From: CBDBIG01 sp965205845 [NCBI: bacterium]
Lineage (GTDB): Bacteria > SAR324
DNA length: 64,000 nt
Direction of reading: 5' to 3'
Assembly (NCBI GenBank): GCA_965205845.1
Contig: CBDBIG010000003.1
Span: 434,001 to 498,000, forward strand
In this document: positions 49,569 through 58,477 of the stretch, in pieces
Layout: each line of letters starts with the position of its first letter
How positions within the stretch are numbered: the stretch's first letter is position 1
Made by a program: the position numbers and the translations under genes
The notes under the pieces: generated by a model
What the model was told of the DNA's origin: nothing
The model's database searches: none
The model's input: the letters and a program-made list of their open reading frames with translations, nothing else

Positions 49569-50393
49569 TTAAATGCTCCATTCTTGGTACACCAATCCCG
49601 TGGCAATATCGTTTTTTATCCCTTTCACCCCGTTTAAGGTGCGTATTTCTTTTTCCAATTTACCAATCATCGAGTCATCGGCTGTGATGGCACCACGCAG
49701 CGTAACGATGCCTTTTTTTACGTTCACCTCAATCAAACTCAGCCGCCCCACCATGGAAGTGGCCAACAAGGCGTACACCCGGTTTTTAATGCAAAAATCA
49801 TCAAAAGCGGGGCGTTTATCTTTGCTAAGTTGAAATGCGGGCTGTTTTACCAAGTCTAAAATGAGCTTCACCGCATAGTCTTGATGAATGTGCTCCATGC
49901 GAATAACCAAGTCATAACGGCTCACATCGCGCCAATCTGCGTTGAATAAATAGCGCATCTGCTCGGTGCGTTCTTCGTCAATGGCATCCACCATGCGCTC
50001 GGCTTTTTCTTGGCTGTGCTTAAACTGCTTGATAATACTCGAGACGCGGTATGCTCTTGGGTAAACCAAGCGCACTTTAAGCGTGTGAGGTGCTTCGCGC
50101 AGCAATTCTTGCCCTGCATTGCCGTGGTAAACCAAATTGTCACTGCTGGCATAGTCGACCAATTTAGCCCGCACATAGGAGAGCTGCACACGCCTGCTTT
50201 CTGTCATTCTTTCCCAAAAGTTGGGGGTTTTGTCCAATACCCCCTCCATTTTTTTGGCTTCAATATGATGTTGGCTGGCTGCCTCAGCCAACACTTCGCT
50301 GCTTAAGCAAGCGGCATCAAGCACTTTGGCTACCTGTTTGGCCACCTCTTCACCACCGCTATAGCGCCCGCGGGTTAGTGTAATAATTGGCAT
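49569..50393 (-). CDS. Cytidylate kinase-like domain fused to a BON domain
   Basis: A 274-residue protein. The first ~190 residues resemble the cytidylate-kinase-like family (PF13189): MPIITLTRGRYSGGEEVAKQ, DNLVYHGNAGQELLREAPHT, LKVRLVYPRAYRVSSIIKQF, and DAIDEERTEQMRYLF. A classical Walker A (GxxxxGKS/T) is replaced by GRYSGGEEVA, so nucleotide binding may differ. The last ~70 residues form a BON domain (NVKKGIVTLRGAITADDSMI, EIRTLNGVKGIKNDI), a phospholipid- or protein-binding fold usually found in envelope proteins. I know no function for the combination. Confidence 0.75.
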   Translation of the reverse strand: MPIITLTRGRYSGGEEVAKQVAKVLDAACLSSEVLAEAASQHHIEAKKMEGVLDKTPNFWERMTESRRVQLSYVRAKLVDYASSDNLVYHGNAGQELLREAPHTLKVRLVYPRAYRVSSIIKQFKHSQEKAERMVDAIDEERTEQMRYLFNADWRDVSRYDLVIRMEHIHQDYAVKLILDLVKQPAFQLSKDKRPAFDDFCIKNRVYALLATSMVGRLSLIEVNVKKGIVTLRGAITADDSMIGKLEKEIRTLNGVKGIKNDIATGLVYQEWSI

Positions 50394-50596
50394 ATTTTAA
50401 CCCTCCTCCTTTTTATGTTGTCAGCGCAGGAGCCTTCGTTGATGCGCAGACAATACAGACCGTAACTTGGCTGCACAAGGCACCAAACCCATTGTGTCAC
50501 GAGCCTTTATACAGCAGCGGTGCAGGTATTTAAAGCATCGATTTTGGAAAAAAAAGAGATCACGTCCAACCCCACTCCGGGGATAGTGCCTTTGCA

Positions 50597-51607
50597 TTAG
50601 CCTTGGGAAGGATCGAAAGCAGCACGTATCCCCTCGTTAATAAACACCAGCAGCATTAACACGCAAAACATGCCCCCGACGGTATAAAACGAAATCCACC
50701 ATGCTGTCGAAAAATGGGCGAGCGCCTGGCGGAGCAATTCACCCCAGCTTGGGGTGGGAGGTTGCGCACCAAACCCTAAATAATCAAGGGCGGCAATGCC
50801 TGTAATGCTGCCCGCGATGGTAAAAGGTGTAAATGTTACAACTGGGGTAAGGGCATTGGGCAATACGTGGATCAACAAAATACGTGGGGTAGAAGCACCA
50901 AGGGCTTGTGCCGAGAGCACAAAATCTTGTTGGCGTAACTTTAAAAATTCTGCGCGCTGATATTGGGCAATGCCCGTCCAGCCAAATACGCTAAACAACA
51001 ATACCAACAACCAAAGGCTGGGGGTAAAAACAGAAATTAAAATCAGTACCAAAAACAATATAGGCACCGAACTCCATATTTCACTTAAGCGCTGACCAAT
51101 AAAATCGACCTTACCCCCAAAATAGCCCTGCATGGCACCAAAAATAATGCCTATGGCAAAAGAAAAAAACCACACCGAGAGAGCAAAGAGCATCGAAAGA
51201 CGAAAACCATACAACAAGCGCACAAACAAATCGCGACCTTTGTCATCAACCCCCAGCCAATGCTGGGCCGTGGGTTTAAACGGGTAGTGGCTCAAAGAGG
51301 TATCCGTTTCATATGGTCCCCAATGAATGGGTGGCCACACGCTCCAATCCCCCGCCTTGAGGGTTTTATCGAATGCCTTGTAATCCATTACAAAGCCATT
51401 TAAACCAAAGGTACGCGGGTGGTATTGTTTGAATATTGGGGTATACAAACTGCCCTTATACGCCAATAAAATCGGTTTGTGGCTGGCCAAGCTTTCGGCA
51501 AACAAAGCCAGTACAAACATACCCCCTAACAGCCATAACGACCAAAAAGCCAGCTTGCGCTGCCTAAATGCCTGCCAGCGCATGCGGCTTACTTCATTCC
51601 ATAACAA
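50597..51607 (-). CDS. yejE: ABC transporter permease, YejE/OppC-like
   Basis: A 336-residue inner-membrane permease of the peptide-uptake family. The periplasmic loop after the first helix, with YKGSLYTPIFKQYHPRTFGL and DWSVWPPIHWGPYETDTSLS, is typical of YejE. Then come HWLGVDDKGRDLFVRLLYGF and the EAA-type loop QDFVLSAQALGASTPRILLI. In most bacteria yejE is part of yejABEF for oligopeptide/microcin C uptake. The other genes are not next to it here, so it may be a split operon or a lone paralogue. Confidence 0.88.
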   Translation of the reverse strand: MLWNEVSRMRWQAFRQRKLAFWSLWLLGGMFVLALFAESLASHKPILLAYKGSLYTPIFKQYHPRTFGLNGFVMDYKAFDKTLKAGDWSVWPPIHWGPYETDTSLSHYPFKPTAQHWLGVDDKGRDLFVRLLYGFRLSMLFALSVWFFSFAIGIIFGAMQGYFGGKVDFIGQRLSEIWSSVPILFLVLILISVFTPSLWLLVLLFSVFGWTGIAQYQRAEFLKLRQQDFVLSAQALGASTPRILLIHVLPNALTPVVTFTPFTIAGSITGIAALDYLGFGAQPPTPSWGELLRQALAHFSTAWWISFYTVGGMFCVLMLLVFINEGIRAAFDPSQG

Positions 51608-51837
51608 AAGGCATCACCTCCATTTTTTTGGTACTCTCACACAGCACCATCGCCAGCTACAGTATTCTTAGGCATTTGGCACGCAAACCCTGCTATTTTA
51701 CTTGAGTGTATCATAGCACGGTCGCGTTTTCTGGTAACGCGCATGTGGCGACCTTCTGCTGTACTAAAAAATTTTGCCCAGCCCTGAGGAATTGCGCTAC
51801 AAATCGATTGACGTGTCTTATGGGGGTAAACGTGATC

Positions 51838-52587
51838 ATGAATGAATTAGCAGAAAAATCGACCGAAGGGATCAAGGGCAGGGCAAACGCTGTGAGCCCC
51901 ACCGTTTTCTCGCATCAAAGAAACGTTATAACACCACCACTTGCTTTGGCAGAGGGGTTGCACTTCAACCGCCGCCTGCAAATGGACGGTTTGGTGTTTC
52001 TGGAAAAGCTCCCTTCGTCGAGCATTCCCGTGGCTTTTTTTGACCCCCAATACCGCGGAGTGCTCGACAAGTTGGGTTATGGCAACGAGGGCAAAAATCG
52101 AGGGCAAGCCAGAGCAAGCCTGCCTCAAATGACACAATCGAGCATCTCCCAGTTTATCCGCGGGGTTGATAGGGTACTCATCCCCAGTGGGCATGTGTTT
52201 TTGTGGATGGACAAGTTTCACCTGTGCACGGGTTTTACCGGTTGGTTCGCGGGTACGGCTTTGGATGTGGTCGACATGCTCACTTGGGACAAGGGTAGAA
52301 TAGGCATGGGTTACCGAACCCGCCGCAGTGCCGAGTACTTGGTGGTGCTGCAAAAACAACCCCGCCGCGCCAAGGGTGTGTGGCAGGTGCACAACATTCC
52401 CGATGTTTGGACAGAGCCCGTGCAGCGTGGCGGGCACACCAAGCCCGTGAACTTGCAAGGGGAACTCATCGCGGCCGTGTCTCACGAAGGGGATGTGGTG
52501 ATTGACCCCGCAGCGGGGAACTTTTCCGTGCTGGACGCCTGCAAAGAAAAGGGCAGAAATTTTTTAGGTTGCGATATTAACGGGTGA
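51838..52587 (+). CDS. Orphan DNA methyltransferase (N4-cytosine/N6-adenine, DPQY)
   Basis: A protein of about 249 residues with the catalytic motif IPVAFFDPQYRGVLDKLGYG (DPQY instead of DPPY) near residue 65. GHVFLWMDKFHLC and DMLTWDKGRIGMGYRTRRSA follow, and the SAM-binding motif VVIDPAAGNFSVLDACKEKG is at the C-terminus, as in beta-class enzymes. No restriction gene is adjacent, so it may be a regulatory or phage-linked orphan. The start is uncertain (ATG 51820 or 51838). The upstream region is poor in features. Confidence 0.82.
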   Translation: MNELAEKSTEGIKGRANAVSPTVFSHQRNVITPPLALAEGLHFNRRLQMDGLVFLEKLPSSSIPVAFFDPQYRGVLDKLGYGNEGKNRGQARASLPQMTQSSISQFIRGVDRVLIPSGHVFLWMDKFHLCTGFTGWFAGTALDVVDMLTWDKGRIGMGYRTRRSAEYLVVLQKQPRRAKGVWQVHNIPDVWTEPVQRGGHTKPVNLQGELIAAVSHEGDVVIDPAAGNFSVLDACKEKGRNFLGCDING

Positions 52588-52651
52588 TGCCCAAAGCAAA
52601 AATAACCAAACCACAATCACCTTACCCAAAGCAGCAAAAAAACCCTTTTTG

Positions 52652-55600
52652 CTAAGGCAGGTGCAAAACGGTTGCCTGGGTGTCCTTGGCTGGGGGGGCA
52701 TCTTTGCCCAGCATGCGCAAGGCCAACCATGCGCTTTGTTCGGGATGAAAAACACGCTGCATTTCCGCTAAAAAATCGCCTTTGCTTAACGCCAGCAAGG
52801 CTTTTGCGCTTTGGCTTTTGCGCGCAAACGCTCCTTGGTACTCGTAGGCTAACCTGAACAAGGTGCGTGCTTCTTCCTCAACGCTTTGCTTGCGTTCAAG
52901 CAGGGTTTTTAAGGAGGCTTGGCGCCTTTTTTTGAACTCGGCGTCATTCCAGGTGGCAATCTCTTTTAAAAATGTGGGAATAAACTGGCGGGTTTCCGCC
53001 AAAATGGCATCGGCACTATGACTGCGCGATTGCACAATAAAGGTGAAATGGAGCTGATTTTTGATGCGCCCTGCCCCTGCAAATACAATGTAACCCAGCT
53101 GTTGTTGGGTGCGTAACTGGGTATAATAGCGCTGACCTAAGGCAGCACTCGCCAAGTTTAACACCGCACGCAACCTTGGGGTATCTCTGCCAGCATACAT
53201 ATGTAGCACCGCACTTGAATTGCTCACAGGGAGGCGTTCGGTATACACCTGATGCGTCCCGATGGGCGGGATAGGTTGGGTGCGTACCATGGTGCGTTGC
53301 GCCAAGGGCAGGGGCTTGGCCTGCCACAAGGCAAGGGCTTTAACCACAGCAGCCTTGGCATCTCCCACACCCAAAGCACCCGAAAACGCCCCTTGCACAT
53401 AGCTCTTTTGAAGCAGCGTATGTCCATAGCGTTTTACCTGATCTAGGGTTAAGGGCTTGAGTGCTGCTATCAGCATCTCATGGGGATAGCGGGGGTTTTC
53501 CAGCAATACGCGCCGCCGGTTTAAGGCTTGGGAGTATGGTTGGGATAATTTTTGGTTTTCCCATGTACGCCGTTGCTGCTGTTTTATCCTTGCAAACGCA
53601 CTTTTGTTTAAGCGGGGATTTTTGGCATGCTGCAACAAGGTTTGCAAGACATTGGGCAAGCCTTGGGCATGGCCGCTTACGCTCACCAAAAACCCTTCGG
53701 GCACTGCAAAAACCCCATAGTCTAAACCCGCTGATCGCATGGGATAGCCCAGTTCATTCATGCTTTCCTCCACCGCAGCGGCGTGCAGCTGGGCGAGGGC
53801 TGCCCGCAGGGCTGTTTGGTAAGCACGGGGGGTTAAAAAGCGCAGCTGCAAGGCACCTTGGGAACCACGCACACGCCATGGGGGTTGCTGCCACAAGTGC
53901 CCCATAGGGGTTTTCCATACGTGCACGGGCTGGGGTTCAAACGCTTCGATGACTTTGGCTAATTGCTTTGCAAAACCCCCCCCCGGCATCGTGGTGTCTT
54001 GTGCCGTATTCACGGTGTTTTGCGTTACCACCTGCAGCACTTGAGGCAAGGTAAGCGGTTGTTCAATATGAGGTTTGAGCACTTTTAGCAGTGGCGACGT
54101 ATTAGGATTGTGAAGGCGCAACCAGGCGGCGTAACTTAGTTGCAGCTTGCCTTGTGGCTTGGGCACACCCAAGGCCTTGGGTAAAAATGGGTTTGGCAAA
54201 GGCAGGTGCCAGCGTGCATCGGGCTGGGCTTGACGCAGCGCAAGGTAGCGTTGCCCGCGGTGTTCTTGGTAGGCATAAAGTGCCCCGTAGTGGGGTTCGA
54301 TTTGTTCGACACTTAGATCAGGGCCCATGCTAAGCATCAACATATTACGTGTACGCAAATGCTCCAACAGCACTTTGATCCGTCTGGGCTGGTAGGCGTG
54401 AAACAAACTGGGTTGCGCAGGTAGTGCCTCCATGGGCACGGTTTGCATCAAGCGGCTTAGCCGAATGGCCTCCCTTGCGCTGACAAGCGGTTTTTGCGTT
54501 TTGAGCATCGCCCGTGCCAGTTGCTGATTCTCGTGAAACACCCTGCGCGGAATCCCCGTTTTTCGCAGGCCTTCAATGGCACCCATCACATATTGAGCAA
54601 CCTTGAAGCGCTGGGCCAAGCCTTTTGGGGTTAGCCCTATGTAAATCGTAAATGCGGAATAATCCCAGGTGTTTTCGTTTCCCCCTCCCGCATGCAAAGA
54701 ATCGGCGAGCCCTTGTGCCTTCAACAACGAGAGCAAACTTCCACGGCCCTCATCCCCCAACACAAAAGAGATCAGCTGCAAAGGGCGTGCACGCCAATCT
54801 TGGCGCACAGGTGGCAGGGGGAAATACAGCATGAGAGCACGCTTATTGGCCACAGGCCGCACGCGCAGTTCGCGCAAGGCTGGCACGGGCTCCAAAAATT
54901 GAGGTGCAAAGCGCAAGGGTTTCCCGCCTCCATGGCGAATATGCGCAAAATGCCGTTTTACCACCACTTCGAGTCGTTTTAAGGGCAAGGCACTCACAAG
55001 GGCTAGGGTCATGCGCTCGGCCGTGTAGTGTTGCTGATGAAACGCCAGCAAGGTGGTGCGCTTTACCGTGGCAAGGGTTTTTAAATTTCCCGTTGAAAAA
55101 GTTGCCGCAGGGTGGCCCTTTAAAAAAGCGGTGCGCAATACTTGATGGGTGCGCCATGAGTCGTTTTCAAGGTTTTTGCCATGCTCGGAATCCACCGCGT
55201 GCATTTCGCGCTGGGCGTAGCGCGAATCCATGATGGGTGCAATAAAAAACTGGGCAAGGCGGTCGAGCCCTTGGGCAAAGGCTTGGTGGGGAATGCTAAA
55301 ATGGTAGTTGGTGTGGTCAGGGGCGGTGTAGGCATTGCTTTGCCCGCCGTTTTGAGCCATAAACGCGGCGTATCCGTCGGGTTTTGGGTATTTTTTAGAG
55401 CCCAGAAAGAGCATGTGCTCCAAAAAATGTGCCAGCCCTTGGCTTTGCGGGGGGTCGCTTAAAGAACCCACCCCCACGCTTAACGCAGCCGCAGAACGTT
55501 CTGCCTGGGGGTTAGATACCAGCAAGACGCGCAAACCATTGTCAAGCACCATGCGGCGATATACCGCCAAGCCTTGGGATGAAGGGAGGAGCAGTTCTGC

Positions 55601-55795
55601 ACGCAGTGGGGTTCTTTGCTTGGGGCTACACCCTGCAGCAAATGCCATGCTCCCCATAAAAACCATGCTGAGCAAGAGTGCGTGGTTGTTATGAAACCGC
55701 CATTTGCGCGGCACAAACTGGCCTGGGCATCCGAGGCCGGCAATGAAAGCATGGCGCAGTCCAGTGCGTTTTTTTGGGTGTTGTATGGCACGCAT
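52652..55795 (-). CDS. Insulinase-type (M16) zinc protease, lipoprotein, protease III-like
   Basis: A large 1047-residue zinc protease of the pitrilysin/insulinase type. The zinc motif is GLAHFLEHMLFLGSKKYPKP (HxxEH). The third ligand is in EMHAVDSEHGKNLENDSWRT. The C-terminal half contains the inactive M16 repeats and the LRTQQQLGYIVFAGAGRIKN substrate-binding segment. The N-terminus has FMGSMAFAAGCSPKQ with a lipobox (AAGC), so the enzyme is probably anchored in the outer membrane or periplasm. The exact start is uncertain because the basic region before the hydrophobic core is long. It degrades small peptides. Confidence 0.9.
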   Translation of the reverse strand: MRAIQHPKKRTGLRHAFIAGLGCPGQFVPRKWRFHNNHALLLSMVFMGSMAFAAGCSPKQRTPLRAELLLPSSQGLAVYRRMVLDNGLRVLLVSNPQAERSAAALSVGVGSLSDPPQSQGLAHFLEHMLFLGSKKYPKPDGYAAFMAQNGGQSNAYTAPDHTNYHFSIPHQAFAQGLDRLAQFFIAPIMDSRYAQREMHAVDSEHGKNLENDSWRTHQVLRTAFLKGHPAATFSTGNLKTLATVKRTTLLAFHQQHYTAERMTLALVSALPLKRLEVVVKRHFAHIRHGGGKPLRFAPQFLEPVPALRELRVRPVANKRALMLYFPLPPVRQDWRARPLQLISFVLGDEGRGSLLSLLKAQGLADSLHAGGGNENTWDYSAFTIYIGLTPKGLAQRFKVAQYVMGAIEGLRKTGIPRRVFHENQQLARAMLKTQKPLVSAREAIRLSRLMQTVPMEALPAQPSLFHAYQPRRIKVLLEHLRTRNMLMLSMGPDLSVEQIEPHYGALYAYQEHRGQRYLALRQAQPDARWHLPLPNPFLPKALGVPKPQGKLQLSYAAWLRLHNPNTSPLLKVLKPHIEQPLTLPQVLQVVTQNTVNTAQDTTMPGGGFAKQLAKVIEAFEPQPVHVWKTPMGHLWQQPPWRVRGSQGALQLRFLTPRAYQTALRAALAQLHAAAVEESMNELGYPMRSAGLDYGVFAVPEGFLVSVSGHAQGLPNVLQTLLQHAKNPRLNKSAFARIKQQQRRTWENQKLSQPYSQALNRRRVLLENPRYPHEMLIAALKPLTLDQVKRYGHTLLQKSYVQGAFSGALGVGDAKAAVVKALALWQAKPLPLAQRTMVRTQPIPPIGTHQVYTERLPVSNSSAVLHMYAGRDTPRLRAVLNLASAALGQRYYTQLRTQQQLGYIVFAGAGRIKNQLHFTFIVQSRSHSADAILAETRQFIPTFLKEIATWNDAEFKKRRQASLKTLLERKQSVEEEARTLFRLAYEYQGAFARKSQSAKALLALSKGDFLAEMQRVFHPEQSAWLALRMLGKDAPPAKDTQATVLHLP

Positions 55796-56851
55796 GATGT
55801 GTTTTTCGCTTAAAATGGCCTTGTTATTGAATACTACCCTTGTTGAACCTTGAAAAGGCCTTTATTTTGTGCAGGGGCAGCGTTTGGTTAAAAGGAGGTG
55901 CTATGTTGGTGTTTAACAGCCATCCGTTTTTTTCTTCTAAGAACCTAATCGCCAAGGTTTCTTTTTATAAACGTATAAACCTAATCAAATTGGATGCTTA
56001 TTGTTGAAAAATGCTTACCCTTCAAACCCAAGTGCTTTGTTAGAGTGGCTTGGTTTTGCAAAGGCGGCTCACTAAAAAATAGCATATCCACTTTTCATGA
56101 AGGAAAAAAATACCATGCTTCACACGACCACCGATTTTGGGCTTCCCCTTTTGCGAGACATAACCGTTTCCGAGCGGGTTTCAACACCAAAAACCGAGCA
56201 CGTAACCTGCGTTCTACCCACGATGGTTACGCAACTTACCAAGGTCCCCGACGAGACAGAAGCCTTGGCTAAAAACTGCGATTTGCTCCATTGGGATACC
56301 ACCAAACAGTGTGCTTAAAATGTGTCCTCGGCGGTGCATGGTTCATGACAAAGCCACGCTTGTAAGAAGATAGTCAGTACGTCGACCCATGTTTGGCCTT
56401 TGGCTGCGCTTTGTTTGCAACACACACCGGCGTTGGCAGCTTCTCTCCTCGCCATCCTTATGTGCGCCGTCAAAACGCAATGAAGGGGTTTGCCTTCAAG
56501 CAGGGGGACGCCAGACCCTTGCAAGATGCAGCCCAGGGTCCTAAGGGGGTTTTAATCAAAAGGGCGGGCGAGGTTTTTGTGGCAAAGCCATCTCACCTTT
56601 ATGCACCCGTTTGCTCTGGTCTGCATTGCCATCAAGTTTTCAAGGCACAAGGTGGACAACGACGGCAACAGCGTTGGGGCTGGTCAAGCCTCAGTAACGC
56701 CCAACGCCAACGCCCAATATCCTAAAAAAGCCTCGAGTTAATCGCCTTGTTTCAAGAATGGGAAGGGGCGGGGTTGGTCTTGCACCGTGAACCCAAATTC
56801 TCTACTTTGGAGAGACCTTGGCTGGATTGCCAGAGAGCAAGGGCGTCCATG
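55796..56851. other. Intergenic kilobase with at most one small gene
   Basis: No family-like protein is seen in this stretch apart from the weak small frame at 56115-56318. Some pieces (56393-56725) read openly but look like non-coding DNA. It may contain decayed genes too altered to recognise. Confidence 0.45.
56115..56318 (+). CDS. Possible small protein
   Basis: A 67-codon frame (MLHTTTDFGLPLLRDITVSE, then RVSTPKTEHVTCVLPTMVTQ, and ending LLHWDTTKQCA) with AAGGA about 12 nt before the ATG. The composition is protein-like, yet I know no family and there is no operon partner. Could be a chance frame. Confidence 0.33.
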   Translation: MLHTTTDFGLPLLRDITVSERVSTPKTEHVTCVLPTMVTQLTKVPDETEALAKNCDLLHWDTTKQCA

Positions 56852-58468
56852 CTAAAAAAGGTTTGTCGCTTGAAGCAGTGCTTGTTCGGCGGTGGTATCT
56901 TGTTGCGAAGTCCCTTCTTTTTGGCTGGCGAGCAAGTTGTGAAAGAGTTGCTTGGCCATGTCCTTCCCCTGCTCAACCCCTTCTTGATTAAACGGGTTAA
57001 TGCCCCAAGCAAACCCTTGCAAAACGGTTTTATGCTCGTATAATGCCAGCAAAGCGCCCAAGCTAAGGGGGGTGAGTTCTTTTGCTGTAAGCAGCAAATT
57101 AGGGCGCTCTCCCCCTTGATATTGCTCGGGCAATGCCTGCTTGCGCCCCAAACTAAGGACCAATGCTTGGGCAAGGGCATTGGTAAGAACGCGTTGTTGT
57201 AGGTGCTGGTTTTGTTCCCCATGCCTTGGTTTGGCATTCGCTTGGCGAAAGGCTAAAATCTCGCACGCTGCCTCGTAACTTCCTTGATGTAACCACTGCA
57301 TAAACGCGTGCTGGCTGTTTTCACCCACCCCACCCCACAGCATGGGACCCGTAGGGTGGGGTGAGGCGCCGTTGGCCACTGGTTGCTTGCCATTGCTTTC
57401 CATTTCGAGCTGTTGCAGGTGGCCAATAAAGCCGCCCAAACTGGGGTGATAAGGGGTTACCACCACCCCTGGAAGGCGTAAAAAATTGCGATTCCACAGC
57501 CCAAACAATGCCATAAGCAAAGGGAGGTTTTGGCGAGGCGGTGCCTGGTATGTGTGCAAATCCATTAACCGTGCCCCACGCAACAACGCTTTGACACTGT
57601 CCGTTCCCAAGGCAAACCCTAAACTAAGGGTGCCCACGGTCGAACACACACTGTAACGCCCGCCAATGTGCTCAAGCAATCTAAAATACGCAAGACACGG
57701 GCGCGGTGGTTTGGCGGCGGTAATCCACACAAGGCGCTTTTCGGGGTTTAAGCCTGTGCGTTTTAGCCAATCAAGGGCCCAGTTGGTGTTCAGCATGGGC
57801 TCAAGCGTACTTCCGCTTTTTGAAACGCTCACCAGCAAAGCCTGCTTAGGATTCACCCGTGCAGCAATCCGTTCAATGGCATCGGGGTGTGCACTGGACA
57901 AAAAGTGCACGCGGCACCCTTGGCGATGCAATGGGCGCAGCGCTTTGTAGCAAGCTTGGATGCCCAAGTGCGATCCTCCAATCCCAATATGCACAATGTC
58001 GGTGGGGGGAGGTGTGTTGGCTTCACCATTCCAACCCGTGTGTTGTAGGCGCTCAACAAAGGTAGTTACCGCCTGCCATTGCTGCTGCGCGTGCTGCTCG
58101 GCTGCCAAAGCGGTACTTGAAGGAGGGGTTGACCAAGGCAAATCGGCAAACACAGCGCGACTCGCTGTGTGCAAAGCGGGGCAGGCGGGTTGGTTGTAAG
58201 CTTTATTCACCTCACCGCCATCCATCATACGGCGTAAACGCGCTTGCAGTTGCAGCTGTTCTGCAAGCAGGAAAAGCTGCGAAAGTGCCGCTTTATCGAC
58301 CCTTTGCCCCCAAAATTGCAAGTTCCAGCCTACGCCGCTGCATTGAAATTCCCGAATGCGTTCTGGGGTTAGCACACCCGCCTGGCTTAATGCCAAAGGG
58401 TTTTGGGCAAAACGGGCAAGCACGCGATAGGCGGCAGTTTGGGTTAGGTGAGGAAAAAGGGCCGTCAT
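56852..58468 (-). CDS. pgi: Glucose-6-phosphate isomerase
   Basis: A 538-residue enzyme interconverting glucose-6-phosphate and fructose-6-phosphate. Motifs are VHIGIGGSHLGIQACYKALR, LLVSVSKSGSTLEPMLNTNW, GGRYSVCSTVGTLSLGFALG, MLWGGVGENSQHAFMQWLHQ and the C-terminal FAWGINPFNQEGVEQGKDMA with the catalytic Lys. It starts 9 bp after argH, on the same strand, and is the last gene of the AOR-argH-pgi run. Confidence 0.95.
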   Translation of the reverse strand: MTALFPHLTQTAAYRVLARFAQNPLALSQAGVLTPERIREFQCSGVGWNLQFWGQRVDKAALSQLFLLAEQLQLQARLRRMMDGGEVNKAYNQPACPALHTASRAVFADLPWSTPPSSTALAAEQHAQQQWQAVTTFVERLQHTGWNGEANTPPPTDIVHIGIGGSHLGIQACYKALRPLHRQGCRVHFLSSAHPDAIERIAARVNPKQALLVSVSKSGSTLEPMLNTNWALDWLKRTGLNPEKRLVWITAAKPPRPCLAYFRLLEHIGGRYSVCSTVGTLSLGFALGTDSVKALLRGARLMDLHTYQAPPRQNLPLLMALFGLWNRNFLRLPGVVVTPYHPSLGGFIGHLQQLEMESNGKQPVANGASPHPTGPMLWGGVGENSQHAFMQWLHQGSYEAACEILAFRQANAKPRHGEQNQHLQQRVLTNALAQALVLSLGRKQALPEQYQGGERPNLLLTAKELTPLSLGALLALYEHKTVLQGFAWGINPFNQEGVEQGKDMAKQLFHNLLASQKEGTSQQDTTAEQALLQATNLF

Positions 58469-58477
58469 GATTCATGT

